The translations under genes were made by a program, and so were the position numbers. Source: Pseudoruegeria aquimaris (GTDB taxonomy: Bacteria; Pseudomonadota; Alphaproteobacteria; Rhodobacterales; Rhodobacteraceae). Taken from it: 64,000 nt of DNA. The stretch is from NCBI RefSeq assembly GCF_900172235.1, contig NZ_FWFQ01000011.1:1-64000 (forward strand). Direction: 5' to 3'. Shown here in pieces: positions 8,386-17,604 of the stretch. The notes beneath the pieces were generated by a model. It did no database searches and was not told where the DNA came from. It was given only the letters and a program-made list of their open reading frames with translations. Every line of letters starts with the position of its first letter. Position 1 is the first letter of the stretch.

Positions 8386-9384
8386 ATGGAATTTCTGAAT
8401 ACATTCAACGCGATGCTGAAGGAAAACTTCGGCGAACTGGGGCCCTTCGTCGTGGTCGGCGTGCTGGGCATCCTTCTGATCGCGCTCACCCTGCCCTTCC
8501 TGCTCAACCGCAAGGAAGATCCGCTGGACAAGCTGAAGAAGGCGCAGCGGCAGGGCGGCACCTCCGTCGAGAAGACGGCCCTGCGCTTCGACACCAAGGA
8601 CGACAAGCTCGAGAAATACGCAAACTTCCTCGAACCCCAGGATGAGGAAGAGTATTCGGCGGCGCGGCTTCAACTGCTGCGGGCGGGCTATCGCTCCAAG
8701 AACGCGGTGCGCATGTTCCACTTCGCGCAGTTCGCGCTCGGCCTCGGCCTCCTCGGTGCCGGCGCCATTTTCGCCGTGATCACCAGCCAGACGAACCCCG
8801 ACACCTCGATGCAGAAGACGCTGATGATGGTGCTCCTTCCGGGCGTGCTGGGCTACTACCTGCCCCGCTACTGGGTGAACAAACGCGTGGCCCAGCGGCA
8901 GGAAGAGATGGTCAACGGCTTCCCCGACGCGCTGGACATGATGCTCGTCTGCGTCGAGGCCGGCCAATCCATGGACCAGGCGATCATCCGCGTCAGCCGC
9001 GAGTTGCAGGCCGGCTTCCCGGCGCTGGCCGAGGAATTCGCCACCGTCGCCTACGAGCTGAAGGCCGGCAAGGATCGCCCCTCCGTTCTGAAGGACATGT
9101 CCGAACGCGCCGGCGCGCCGGACATCGCGAGTTTCGTGACCGTGCTGATCCAGTCGGCGACCTTCGGCACTTCGATCGCGGATGCGCTGCGGGTCTTCGC
9201 CGGCGAAATGCGCGACAAGCGGGTGATGCGGGCCGAGGAAAAGGCCAACACCCTGCCCACCAAGATGACGCTGGCCACAATGATGTTGACCGTGCCGCCG
9301 CTGCTGATCATCCTGATCGGGCCGTCGGTCTACGGGATTGCAACCCTGCTCGGCGGAGGCGCGGCAACGAGCATCGGGAACTAG
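8386..9384 (+). CDS. tadC: Tad inner-membrane protein TadC (type II secretion F domain)
   Basis: This is the second platform protein of 332 residues. Membrane segments lie near 20-40, 105-150 and at the C-terminus (about 300-325). The GspF domain (about 180-290) has DALDMMLVCVEAGQSMDQAI and ATFGTSIADALRVFA, typical of TadC. It starts nine bases after tadB, with GGAGG at 8377-8381. Confidence 0.92.
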   Translation: MEFLNTFNAMLKENFGELGPFVVVGVLGILLIALTLPFLLNRKEDPLDKLKKAQRQGGTSVEKTALRFDTKDDKLEKYANFLEPQDEEEYSAARLQLLRAGYRSKNAVRMFHFAQFALGLGLLGAGAIFAVITSQTNPDTSMQKTLMMVLLPGVLGYYLPRYWVNKRVAQRQEEMVNGFPDALDMMLVCVEAGQSMDQAIIRVSRELQAGFPALAEEFATVAYELKAGKDRPSVLKDMSERAGAPDIASFVTVLIQSATFGTSIADALRVFAGEMRDKRVMRAEEKANTLPTKMTLATMMLTVPPLLIILIGPSVYGIATLLGGGAATSIGN

Positions 9385-9390
9385 TCCAAG

Positions 9391-9954
9391 GTGACATCAA
9401 GACATCTGCTGATCTCCATCCTGCTGGGATCTCTCGCCGCCTGTGCACCCACGGGCGGCGAAAACGATTCCGCGCCCGGCCCCTACGCGCCCCCGGTGGA
9501 CCGCGCGGCCGACTCCGTGGACGGGCTGATCGTGGGGCACCGGCTGATGGAAGCCGGCGAATACGAGCTTGCGCTGAAATCCTACTACCGCGCGGCGGCC
9601 GAAACCGGCGTCACCCCCGATCTGCTGTCCGCGCTCGGCTCGGCCAACCTGCGCCTGGGGCGCCTCGGGCAGGCGGAGCGCCTGCTGCGGCAGGCCGTGG
9701 AGCGCGATCCCTCCTTCGTGCCGGCGTGGAACAACCTGGGCGTCACGCTGATGGAAATGGGCCAGTTCGGCGAAGCGAAGGAGATGTTCCGCCGCGCCTA
9801 TGCGCTGGATAGTGGCGAAAGTGACGCCATCCGGGAGAATTTTCGGATTTCTGCTGAAAAAGTGAAAAAACCCGGCTATGGTGCCGAGAACAATAATGAA
9901 TTCGCGTTGATGAGGCGGGGTAGCAACGAATACCTGATCCTCCACGCACCTTGA
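9391..9954 (+). CDS. tadD: TPR lipoprotein TadD
   Basis: TadD is an outer-membrane-associated TPR lipoprotein needed for Tad pilus assembly in studied systems. The 187-residue protein begins at GTG 9391, six bases after tadC. It has a lipobox LAAC (Cys about 18) and two to three TPR units (about 50-150; GSANLRLGRLGQAERLLRQAV, AWNNLGVTLMEMGQFGEAKEMF). Signal and length match TadD. The ribosome site is weak, consistent with translational coupling. Confidence 0.85.
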   Translation: MTSRHLLISILLGSLAACAPTGGENDSAPGPYAPPVDRAADSVDGLIVGHRLMEAGEYELALKSYYRAAAETGVTPDLLSALGSANLRLGRLGQAERLLRQAVERDPSFVPAWNNLGVTLMEMGQFGEAKEMFRRAYALDSGESDAIRENFRISAEKVKKPGYGAENNNEFALMRRGSNEYLILHAP

Positions 9955-9982
9955 GGAAACGAGCAGTAAGGGACGCAGGAAA

Positions 9983-10837
9983 ATGCGCCACAGGTTTCTT
10001 GTATCGATCTGCCTTGTGAGCAGTGTTGCTCTGGCGGCATGCGAAAAGAACGTCAACGCGGACGCCGAAGTCGAGCGGGCCGTGAAGGATCTGAACGTCA
10101 TCGACGAGACGAACCTCAACGACATCATGCTGACGGTGGCTGACCCCGACGAAGCCGTCGCCTACTTCAAGAAGGCCGCGCTTGCCAATCCCGACCGGCT
10201 CGACATGAAGCGCGGCCTGGCCGTGTCCTACATCCGGGCGAAGAGGCCGCGCGAGGCGGTCACCGCCTGGCAGGCCGTGGTGGATCATCCGGACTCCACC
10301 CACGACGACAAGGTCGAACTGGCCGGCGCGCAGATCCGCAACGGCGACTGGTCCGCCGCCGAGGCCACGCTGAACTCGGTGCCGCCCACCGTGGAGACCT
10401 ACAAGCGCTACCGGCTGGAAGCGATGGTGGCGGACTCCAAGAAACAGTGGAAGAAGGCCGACAGCTTCTACGAAACCGCGCTCGGCCTCACCACCAAGCC
10501 CGCCGGCGTGCTCAACAACTGGGGCTATTCCAAGCTCACGCGCGGCGATTTCAGCGGCGCCGAGAAGCTCTTCGCCGATGCGATCAGCTATGATCCCAAG
10601 CTGTTCACCGCCAAGAACAACCTCGTTCTGGCACGCGGGGCGCAGCGCAAATACGATCTGCCGATCCTCGATGTGACGCAGGACGAGCAGGCCGAACTGC
10701 TCTACACGCTGGCGCTTTCCGCCATCAAGCAGGGCGACGTGAAGACGGGCCAGGGCCTTCTGAAGGAAGCGATCGAAACGCATCCGCAGCATTTCGAAGC
10801 CGCCGCACGCGCGCTGCGTGCGCTGGAAACGGGCTGA
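9983..10837 (+). CDS. Second TPR lipoprotein of the tad locus
   Basis: The 284-residue protein has a signal peptide with lipobox LAAC (Cys about 21) and several TPR units across 55-270 (for example VLNNWGYSKLTRGDFSGAEKLF). It is another TadD-like protein; two consecutive TPR lipoprotein genes are a feature of this locus. It lies 28 bases after tadD and four before cpaA. Its specific job is unknown; pilotin-like or scaffold roles are guesses. Confidence 0.82.
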   Translation: MRHRFLVSICLVSSVALAACEKNVNADAEVERAVKDLNVIDETNLNDIMLTVADPDEAVAYFKKAALANPDRLDMKRGLAVSYIRAKRPREAVTAWQAVVDHPDSTHDDKVELAGAQIRNGDWSAAEATLNSVPPTVETYKRYRLEAMVADSKKQWKKADSFYETALGLTTKPAGVLNNWGYSKLTRGDFSGAEKLFADAISYDPKLFTAKNNLVLARGAQRKYDLPILDVTQDEQAELLYTLALSAIKQGDVKTGQGLLKEAIETHPQHFEAAARALRALETG

Positions 10838-10841
10838 TCCG

Positions 10842-11339
10842 ATGCTCGAAATCAGCAGCTTCTCCGCGTGGTGCTTTCTGCCGCTTGCCACGCCCATCGG
10901 CGTCTGGGTGGCCTACAACGACATGAAATTCATGAAGATTCCCAATGTCGCCGTGCTGGCGCTGCTGGGCGTTTTCATCGTGGTCGGGCTTTTTGCCCTG
11001 CCCTTCGATCAATATCTCACCCGCCTGCTCCAGGGCGTGGTCATCCTGATCCTGGGCTTCATCGTGAACATGGTCGGCCTCGTCGGGGCGGGAGATGCGA
11101 AATTCGCCGCCGCCATGGCGCCTTTCATCGCCCTGGGCGATGCCACGCGGTTCCTGATCCTCTTCGCCGCAGTTCTGCTGGCCGCCTTCGCGACCCATCG
11201 GATCCTGCGCGGCATCGGTGCCGTGCGGCGCCTCGCCGATGGCTGGGCCTCCTGGGAGACACGCGATTTCCCGATGGGGCTGGCCCTTGGCAGCTCGCTC
11301 ATCTTCTACCTGCTTCTCGGGGCGCTCCACGGCGCCTGA
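10842..11339 (+). CDS. cpaA: Prepilin peptidase CpaA (TadV), aspartic protease family A24
   Basis: This enzyme cleaves the leader of Flp prepilins at the membrane. The 165-residue multi-pass protein carries both A24 catalytic motifs: YNDMKFMKIPN (Asp about 26) and GAGDAKF (GxGDxK, Asp about 84). There is no N-methylation domain, as expected for TadV. I chose the ATG at 10842, four bases after the previous stop, over an in-frame ATG inside the upstream gene. Confidence 0.9.
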   Translation: MLEISSFSAWCFLPLATPIGVWVAYNDMKFMKIPNVAVLALLGVFIVVGLFALPFDQYLTRLLQGVVILILGFIVNMVGLVGAGDAKFAAAMAPFIALGDATRFLILFAAVLLAAFATHRILRGIGAVRRLADGWASWETRDFPMGLALGSSLIFYLLLGALHGA

Positions 11340-11446
11340 CGCGCTGATTTTCCCCAGCTTATGCCCGAATTTCGTCAGGATTTCCTGATTGAATGGCCCG
11401 GACAACCGGCGCCTGCACGCGCCGCATGAACGATGAGGGCACGAAG

Positions 11447-12757
11447 ATGAACATGGAAACCGGCTCGGTCATGGCCCCACCGGCTCCGCGCTCGCTGGAG
11501 GGGATGCAGCTTCCGATCGTGATGATGCGGGACATTCTGCTGAAGACGATCTTCCGCAAGAACGTGACACTGGCGACCGAAATCGCACGCGCAATCTGCC
11601 TGCCCGTCCCGGTGACGCAGGAGTTGATCGACATCGCCCGCGATCAGCGCCTGCTGGAGGCCACCGGCACGCTGCACGCCAACTCCGGCGGCGAAATGGG
11701 CTACCAGCTCACCGATGCCGGCAAGGCACGCGCGCTGGATGCGCTTTCACAATCCGAATATTACGGCGCCATGCCCGTTCCGCTGGATGTCTATCGCGAA
11801 CAGGTCAAGCGCCAGTCCATCCGCAACATCCAGATCACCCGTGACCAGCTGACCGGCGCGATGGGCCACCTCGTGCTGCCCGACAACCTGCTCGGCCAGC
11901 TCGGCCCCGCCGTCAGCTCGGGCCGTTCGATCCTGATGTATGGCCCGCCGGGCAACGGGAAATCCTCCATTTCCAACGGCATACGCGACGCGCTCGGGGA
12001 CAAGATCTACGTCCCCCGCGCCATCGAGTATTCCGGCCAGGTGATCACCGTCTACGACCCGATCGTGCACTCCGCCGCCGAGGAGCAGGTCGATGATCCG
12101 AACTCCCTGCGCCGCACGTCGGGCCGCTTCGACACGCGCTACGTGCGCTGCGAGCGCCCCACGGTGATCACCGGGGGTGAACTTTCACTTTCCATGCTTG
12201 ATCTCGTCTACAACCCGGTGGCCCGCACCTACCAGGCGCCGCTGCAGCTGAAATCCACCGGCGGCGTCTTCATCGTGGACGACCTCGGCCGCCAGGCCGA
12301 ACCGCCGCAGGCGCTGGTGAACCGCTGGATCGTGCCGCTGGAGGAAAGCAAGGACATCCTCGCGCTGCAGTCGGGCGAGAAGTTCGAAGTGCCCTTCGAC
12401 ACGCTGGTGATCTTCTCCACCAACTTCCACCCCAACGAGATCTTCGACAAGGCGGCCCTGCGCCGGATCTTCTTCAAGATCAAGATCGACGGCCCCAGCC
12501 AGGAGGATTTCCTGAAGATCTTCGCCCTGGTGGCCCGCAAGAAGAAGATGCCCCTGAACGAAAAGGCGCTCGTGCACCTGCTGCAGAAGCGCTACCCCGA
12601 GATCGGAAACGTCTACGCGAACTACCAGCCCGTCTTCCTGATCGACCAGATGATCGCCATCTGCGAGTTCGAAGGCATCCCCTACCAGATGACACCCGAG
12701 TTGATCGACCGCGCCTGGGCCAACATGTTCGTCAAGGACGAGGTGATCGTGAAATAG
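11447..12757 (+). CDS. AAA+ ATPase with winged-helix-like N-terminal region, tad-linked
   Basis: The 436-residue protein has an N-terminal region (about 22-105) that reads like a winged helix (DILLKTIFRKNVTLATEIARA ... GYQLTDAGKARALDAL). The AAA+ domain has Walker A GPPGNGKSS (166-174) and a Walker B-like GGVFIVDDLG. A Cys/His-free C-terminal lid follows. The start at 11447 is favoured by GAGGG at 11435-11439; another ATG at 11426 is possible. It follows cpaA by 107 bases and ends with a small terminator. Function is unknown; a regulatory or disassembly role for the pilus is inferred only from position. Confidence 0.75.
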   Translation: MNMETGSVMAPPAPRSLEGMQLPIVMMRDILLKTIFRKNVTLATEIARAICLPVPVTQELIDIARDQRLLEATGTLHANSGGEMGYQLTDAGKARALDALSQSEYYGAMPVPLDVYREQVKRQSIRNIQITRDQLTGAMGHLVLPDNLLGQLGPAVSSGRSILMYGPPGNGKSSISNGIRDALGDKIYVPRAIEYSGQVITVYDPIVHSAAEEQVDDPNSLRRTSGRFDTRYVRCERPTVITGGELSLSMLDLVYNPVARTYQAPLQLKSTGGVFIVDDLGRQAEPPQALVNRWIVPLEESKDILALQSGEKFEVPFDTLVIFSTNFHPNEIFDKAALRRIFFKIKIDGPSQEDFLKIFALVARKKKMPLNEKALVHLLQKRYPEIGNVYANYQPVFLIDQMIAICEFEGIPYQMTPELIDRAWANMFVKDEVIVK

Positions 12758-12783
12758 GCCCGCACAAGGGCCTCTTTCCTTTT
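12757..12783 (+). terminator. Short terminator closing the tad region
   Basis: GGCCC and GGGCC, overlapping the stop codon of the AAA+ gene, pair around a six-base loop. A T-rich tract (TCTTTCCTTTT) follows. The stem is short, so strength is uncertain. Confidence 0.5.
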
Positions 12784-12809
12784 GCGCATGCGCCCCTATT
12801 CTTGCGCGC

Positions 12810-15215
12810 ATGCGTGATCTGCCCCCCGTATTCCAAGAGTGGTTTGCCCGCCGCGGCTGGGCCCTGCACCCGCATCAATCCGAGATGCTGGCACGCGCGG
12901 AGTCGCCCTGCCAGCTTCTGATCGCTCCCACCGGCGGCGGCAAGACGCTTGCAGGATTCCTGCCAACGCTGGCCGAACTCGGGCAAAATCCCGCGCCCGG
13001 CTTGCACACCCTCTACATTTCCCCCCTCAAGGCCCTGGCCGCCGACATCAAGCGCAACCTGCGCACGCCGGTCGAGGAAATGGGCCTCGCGATCCGCATC
13101 GAGGACCGCACCGGCGACACCCCCCAGACCCGGCGCAAGCGCCAGCGCGCCGATCCGCCCCACATCCTGCTCACCACGCCCGAAAGCCTTGCCCTGCTGC
13201 TCTCCTACGAGGATTGCGCCCGCACCTTCGCCGGGCTGCAGCGCGTGGTGGTGGACGAGATCCATGCCCTCGCCGAAAGCAAGCGCGGCGATCAGTTGAT
13301 GCTCTGCCTCTCGCGGCTTCAGGCGCTCTGCCCCGGCCTGCGGCGGGTGGGCCTGTCGGCGACGGTGGAGGATCCCTCGGCCATCGCCACCTACCTGGCG
13401 CGCAATCCCGACCCCTGCGACATCCTGCAGGCCGATCCCGGCCCCGAGCCCGATATCGCGATGCTCCATACCGAGGAGGCACCGCCCTGGGCGGGGGGCG
13501 GCGCGGCCCATGCGATCCCGGCGGTGCTGGAGCAGATCAAGGCCCATCGCACCACGCTGATCTTCCACAACACGCGCGCCCAGGCCGAGCTGTTCTTCCA
13601 CAACCTCTGGCTTGCCAACGCCGAGGGCCTGCCGATCGGCATCCATCACGGCTCCCTAGCCCGCGAGCAGCGCGCGAAGGTGGAAGCCGCCATGGTGCGC
13701 GGCGATCTGCGCGCCATCGTCTGCACCGGTTCGCTGGATCTGGGCATCGACTGGGGCGACGTGGATCTCGTGATCCAGATCGGCGCGCCGAAGAACGTGA
13801 AGCGGCTGGTGCAGCGGATCGGCCGCGCCAACCACCGCTACAACGCCCCCTCCAAGGCCCTGTTGGTGCCGGCCAACCGGTTCGAGGTTGTCGAATGCCT
13901 TGCGGCGCTTGAAGCCGTGAAAGCCCGTGATCTGGACGGCGAGCCCCGCGGCCCCGGCCCACGCGACGTGCTCTGCCAGCACATCCTGATCCGCGCCTGC
14001 GCCGGGCCTTTCTCCGCGGAGGATCTCTATGACGAGGTGCGCAGCGTCGGGGCGTTCCGCGACCTGTCGCGCGCCGCCTTCGACGCCTGCCTCGACTACT
14101 GCGCCACCGGCGGCTACGCGCTGCGCCGCTACGATCAATGGCAGCGGCTGATGCAACAGCCCGACGGCACCTGGCGCCTGCGCGATCCGCGCTCCGCCGC
14201 CCGGATCCGCATGAACATCGGCACCATCCAGGACACCGACAGGCTGAAGGTCCGGCTTCGGGGGCGCCGCGGCGGCAAGCCGCTGGGCGAAGTCGAAGAG
14301 GCTTTCGCCGCAACGCTCACCCCGGGCGACACCTTCCTGATCGGCGGTGAAATCGTGCGCTACGAGGGCCTGCGGGAGATGGTCGTTGAGGTGACGCGGC
14401 GGGCCGACAGGAAGCCGAAGATCGCCACCTTCATGGGCACGAAATTCGCCACCTCCACCCAGCTTACCCACAGGATGCTCGCGTTGCTGAACGCGCCCGA
14501 CTGGCCGCAGCTGCCGGCCCATACGGCCGATTGGCTGGCGCTCCAGCGCGAGGTCTCGCGCATGCCGCGCGCCGACAGGCTGCTGTGCGAAAGCTTCCCC
14601 CACCAGGGGCGCGCGCATTTCTGCGTCTACGGCTTTGCCGGGCGCAACGCCATGCAGACGCTTGGGCTCTTGCTGACCCAGCGCATGGAGCAGGAAGGGC
14701 TGGCGCCGCTTGGCTTCGTCGCCACCGATTACGCGACCCTGATCTGGGGTCTGGACCCGGTGGAGGATCCCGCCCCGCTCTTCACGGCCGACGGCCTGCG
14801 CGACGGGCTGGAGACCTGGCTCGCCGGCAACGCCGTGATGAAGCGCACCTTCCGCGCCTCCGCCATCATCGCCGGGCTGATCGAGCGCAACAGCACCGGC
14901 GCGCGCAAATCCGGCCGGCAGACGGCCTTCTCCTCCGACATCCTCTACGACACGCTGCGCAAATACGATCCCGATCACCTGCTCCTCCAGATCACCCGCG
15001 AAGAGGCCCTGCGCGGGCTGGTGGATTTCGGCCGCATCGAGGAGATGCTCGCCCGCATCCGAGGCCGGATCGATCACCTGCGCTGCCCCCATGTCACGCC
15101 GCTCGCCGCGCCGCTGCTGCTGGAAGTCGGCAAGGTGCCGGTGAAAGGCGCCGCCGAGGAGCGGCTTCTGCGCGAAGCCGAGGAGGCGCTGCTGGCGGAG
15201 GCCGGGATCGGCTGA
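12810..15215 (+). CDS. Ligase-associated DNA-damage-response DEXH-box helicase (Lhr-like)
   Basis: This 801-residue superfamily 2 helicase belongs to the Lhr-like group found with ATP-dependent DNA ligases in bacterial repair cassettes. Motif I is PTGGGKT (40-46), motif II is DEIH (about 149-152), and motif VI is QRIGRANHRYN (about 336-346). The winged-helix and DUF4145-like C-terminal part (about 400-800) matches the family length. The next gene encodes PdeM, its usual partner. The exonuclease and ligase genes of the four-gene cassette are not in this window. Confidence 0.9.
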   Translation: MRDLPPVFQEWFARRGWALHPHQSEMLARAESPCQLLIAPTGGGKTLAGFLPTLAELGQNPAPGLHTLYISPLKALAADIKRNLRTPVEEMGLAIRIEDRTGDTPQTRRKRQRADPPHILLTTPESLALLLSYEDCARTFAGLQRVVVDEIHALAESKRGDQLMLCLSRLQALCPGLRRVGLSATVEDPSAIATYLARNPDPCDILQADPGPEPDIAMLHTEEAPPWAGGGAAHAIPAVLEQIKAHRTTLIFHNTRAQAELFFHNLWLANAEGLPIGIHHGSLAREQRAKVEAAMVRGDLRAIVCTGSLDLGIDWGDVDLVIQIGAPKNVKRLVQRIGRANHRYNAPSKALLVPANRFEVVECLAALEAVKARDLDGEPRGPGPRDVLCQHILIRACAGPFSAEDLYDEVRSVGAFRDLSRAAFDACLDYCATGGYALRRYDQWQRLMQQPDGTWRLRDPRSAARIRMNIGTIQDTDRLKVRLRGRRGGKPLGEVEEAFAATLTPGDTFLIGGEIVRYEGLREMVVEVTRRADRKPKIATFMGTKFATSTQLTHRMLALLNAPDWPQLPAHTADWLALQREVSRMPRADRLLCESFPHQGRAHFCVYGFAGRNAMQTLGLLLTQRMEQEGLAPLGFVATDYATLIWGLDPVEDPAPLFTADGLRDGLETWLAGNAVMKRTFRASAIIAGLIERNSTGARKSGRQTAFSSDILYDTLRKYDPDHLLLQITREEALRGLVDFGRIEEMLARIRGRIDHLRCPHVTPLAAPLLLEVGKVPVKGAAEERLLREAEEALLAEAGIG

Positions 15216-15260
15216 CGCTTTGCGCTTGCACAAGAGCCGCCCGCACTCCATGAACGAAGC

Positions 15261-15947
15261 ATGAACGCCCACGCCTTCACCTTCGCCGGCCACGACCTGC
15301 AGGCCCTTGCCTGCGGCGCCCTGTTCTGGCCCGAGCAGGAGTTGCTTTGCGTCTCGGATCTGCACCTGGGCAAATCGGGCCGCATCGCCCGCCGCGCCGG
15401 CCTGCTGGTGCCGCCCTATGAAACCCTCGATACCCTCGCCCGGCTCGATGCGGCTCTTGCCGAAACGCGGGCGCGCACCGTCGTCTGCCTCGGCGACAGT
15501 TTCGACGATCTCGCCGCGGCGGGCGGGCTCTCCGAGGAGGAGTCGCTCTGGATCGCCCGGCTGCAGGCGGGGCGCCGTTGGATCTGGATCGAGGGCAACC
15601 ACGATCCCGGCCCGGTGGACGTGGGCGGCCAGCACCGCGAAAGCCTGTCGCTCGGCGGGATCGTGTTCCGCCACATTGCGGATGAGACGGCCAGCGGCGA
15701 GATTTCGGGCCATTACCACCCCAAGGCCCGCATTGCGCTGCGCGGCAGAAGCCTTGCGCGCCCGTGCTTTCTCGTCTCCGCGCAGAGGATCATTCTGCCC
15801 GCCTTCGGCACCTATACCGGCGGGCTCGACTGCCGCGACGCCGCCTTTGCGCCGCTTCTGAAACCACCCGTCTTCGCCGTCCTCACGGGCACGCGTGCCA
15901 CGCCCTTCAAGTTGAAACAACCCACCAAAACGACCCCATTGCGGTAG
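15261..15947 (+). CDS. pdeM: Ligase-associated metallophosphoesterase/endonuclease PdeM
   Basis: The 228-residue protein has the full calcineurin-like metal site: SDLHLG (Asp33, His35), CLGDSFDD, EGNHDPG and SGHYHPKA. This order and size match PdeM, the nuclease/phosphoesterase of the ligase-associated repair cassette. It follows the helicase by 45 bases on the same strand and presumably shares its transcript. Confidence 0.88.
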   Translation: MNAHAFTFAGHDLQALACGALFWPEQELLCVSDLHLGKSGRIARRAGLLVPPYETLDTLARLDAALAETRARTVVCLGDSFDDLAAAGGLSEEESLWIARLQAGRRWIWIEGNHDPGPVDVGGQHRESLSLGGIVFRHIADETASGEISGHYHPKARIALRGRSLARPCFLVSAQRIILPAFGTYTGGLDCRDAAFAPLLKPPVFAVLTGTRATPFKLKQPTKTTPLR

Positions 15948-16047
15948 CCCCTCAAAGTTGCAATAGTTCTGGTTGGGACACGTAGAAAGTACGGCCTGTG
16001 CAGGCCCGGCGCAGGCATGCCGTTCAGGTTGGGGAGAACGACGGCGA

Positions 16048-17601
16048 ATGATAAGGGTTGACGGTGAAGACGGCCGGCATGTTCTGTCGGCTTTGGAACG
16101 GATGAACGTGGGGCTCATCCTCATCCCCCCTGCGGGCTCCAACAGGGAAACCCGCCTCAACGAGCCAGCCGCCCGCTTTCTGGCCGCGGCCGGCCAGACA
16201 ACGGCACAGATCTTCTGCCAAGACAGGATCGCGGACATCCTTCAGGATCTGTTGCGGGAAATGGTCTCCCGGGAAGCGCCGGATTGGCTGAATTTTCTGC
16301 ACGACCTGCGCAACGGCCGGAACTACGCGCGCTGCGAGGTAACCCCCTCACCGGACCGCGAAACACTTTTGACCTTCCAGCGAATGCCCGATGGCATGGC
16401 CGCACTTTTCTTCAGCGACATCAGCGACGTCAGCCAGCACAGGATCCGCCGCCACCGCACCGACAAGCTGGCCACGCTGGGCCGGCTGGCCGCGAACTAC
16501 GCGCATGATTTCAACAACTACCTCGCCGTGATCGACAGGCAGCTGGAGCTCATGGCCGTTCAGGATGGGCTCACGCCAGAGCTGGCCCGGCTTCTGGAGC
16601 GCGCCCAGTCCACGGCGCGGTCGGCCGCCGGGCGCTCGCTGGAACTGCTGACCTTTTCCAAACCCAAGCGCGCGGCGCAGAAATGGATCCGCGCCCGCGA
16701 GATCATCGGACGGCTGCGCGCATCGACGGCCTTCATGCAATCCGAAAACCTCTTGCTCAGCTTCGCGGCGGACACGCCGCTCGCGGTCAACTGCGACGCC
16801 ATCTTCCTGCACTCCGCGCTGCTGAACCTCGTAATCAACGCCTGCGACGCCTGCGGCCGCAACGGCAGCGTGTCGATCTCCGCGCGCGAGGCCACCGGCG
16901 CCGACAAGCAGGGCCGTCTGCCTCCGGAAAGGCAGGGTGAGCGCTGGCTCAAATTCTCCGTGACCGACACGGGACCGGGCATCCCCGAGAACATCCGGGG
17001 CGAGATCTTCGATCCCTTCTTCACCACGAAATCAGAACAGGGCGGCAGCGGGCTGGGGCTCAGCATCGTGGACAGCTTCATCCGCTCGAGCCAGGGGATG
17101 ACCTACATCGAGGACACCTCGCCGAACGGCACCACCATCTCGCTGATGCTGCCCGCGGATCTGCCCGAAGGCGGCGCCAGAAGGCCTGCGAAGCTGCAGG
17201 CCGAGGATGGCGCCGGGCTCCGCGTGCTGATGGTGGAAGACGAGTTCCACCTCGCGGAGTCGACGCGCATCCTGCTGGAGCGGCGCGGCTTCTCGGTCAC
17301 GCTGGCCCATTCCCTGGAAGAGGCCATGCCGCACGTCCTGTGCGAGTGCGCGCAGTTCGACGTGGTGCTTTCCGACGTCATCCTGCCCGACGGCAACGGC
17401 CTGGAGCTTTGCCGCCGCAGCAAGGCGGTGGCCCCGGACAGGCCCGTCCTTCTCATCTCCGGCAACATCCCGGAAATTTTGGCCGACGGGCTCGGCGACT
17501 GCGGTGCCGACCAGGTTCTGATGAAGCCCATGCCGATCTCGGATCTGGCCGAGGCGCTGGTGGCCAGCGTCGCCCCCGTCGCCTCCGGCAAGAGCGGCTG
17601 A
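16048..17601 (+). CDS. Hybrid sensor histidine kinase with C-terminal receiver domain
   Basis: The 517-residue protein lacks membrane segments, so it is probably cytoplasmic. It has a PAS-like sensor (about 10-128), a dimerisation/phosphoacceptor helix with YAHDFNNYLA (His153), an ATPase domain (NLVINACDACG, TDTGPGIP, GSGLGLSIV) and a receiver domain (about 390-510; VEDEF and LSDVILPDG). The HDFNN motif resembles CckA-like and related alphaproteobacterial kinases. The start at ATG 16048 follows GGGGAG at 16031-16036. No response-regulator gene is adjacent, and the signal is unknown. Confidence 0.87.
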   Translation: MIRVDGEDGRHVLSALERMNVGLILIPPAGSNRETRLNEPAARFLAAAGQTTAQIFCQDRIADILQDLLREMVSREAPDWLNFLHDLRNGRNYARCEVTPSPDRETLLTFQRMPDGMAALFFSDISDVSQHRIRRHRTDKLATLGRLAANYAHDFNNYLAVIDRQLELMAVQDGLTPELARLLERAQSTARSAAGRSLELLTFSKPKRAAQKWIRAREIIGRLRASTAFMQSENLLLSFAADTPLAVNCDAIFLHSALLNLVINACDACGRNGSVSISAREATGADKQGRLPPERQGERWLKFSVTDTGPGIPENIRGEIFDPFFTTKSEQGGSGLGLSIVDSFIRSSQGMTYIEDTSPNGTTISLMLPADLPEGGARRPAKLQAEDGAGLRVLMVEDEFHLAESTRILLERRGFSVTLAHSLEEAMPHVLCECAQFDVVLSDVILPDGNGLELCRRSKAVAPDRPVLLISGNIPEILADGLGDCGADQVLMKPMPISDLAEALVASVAPVASGKSG

Positions 17602-17604
17602 CGC

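Noticed and set aside
13656-16238. Minus-strand open frame of 860 codons opposite the helicase and pdeM genes
   Set aside because: It has no family motifs and covers two well-supported genes; long antisense frames are common in this G+C-rich DNA.
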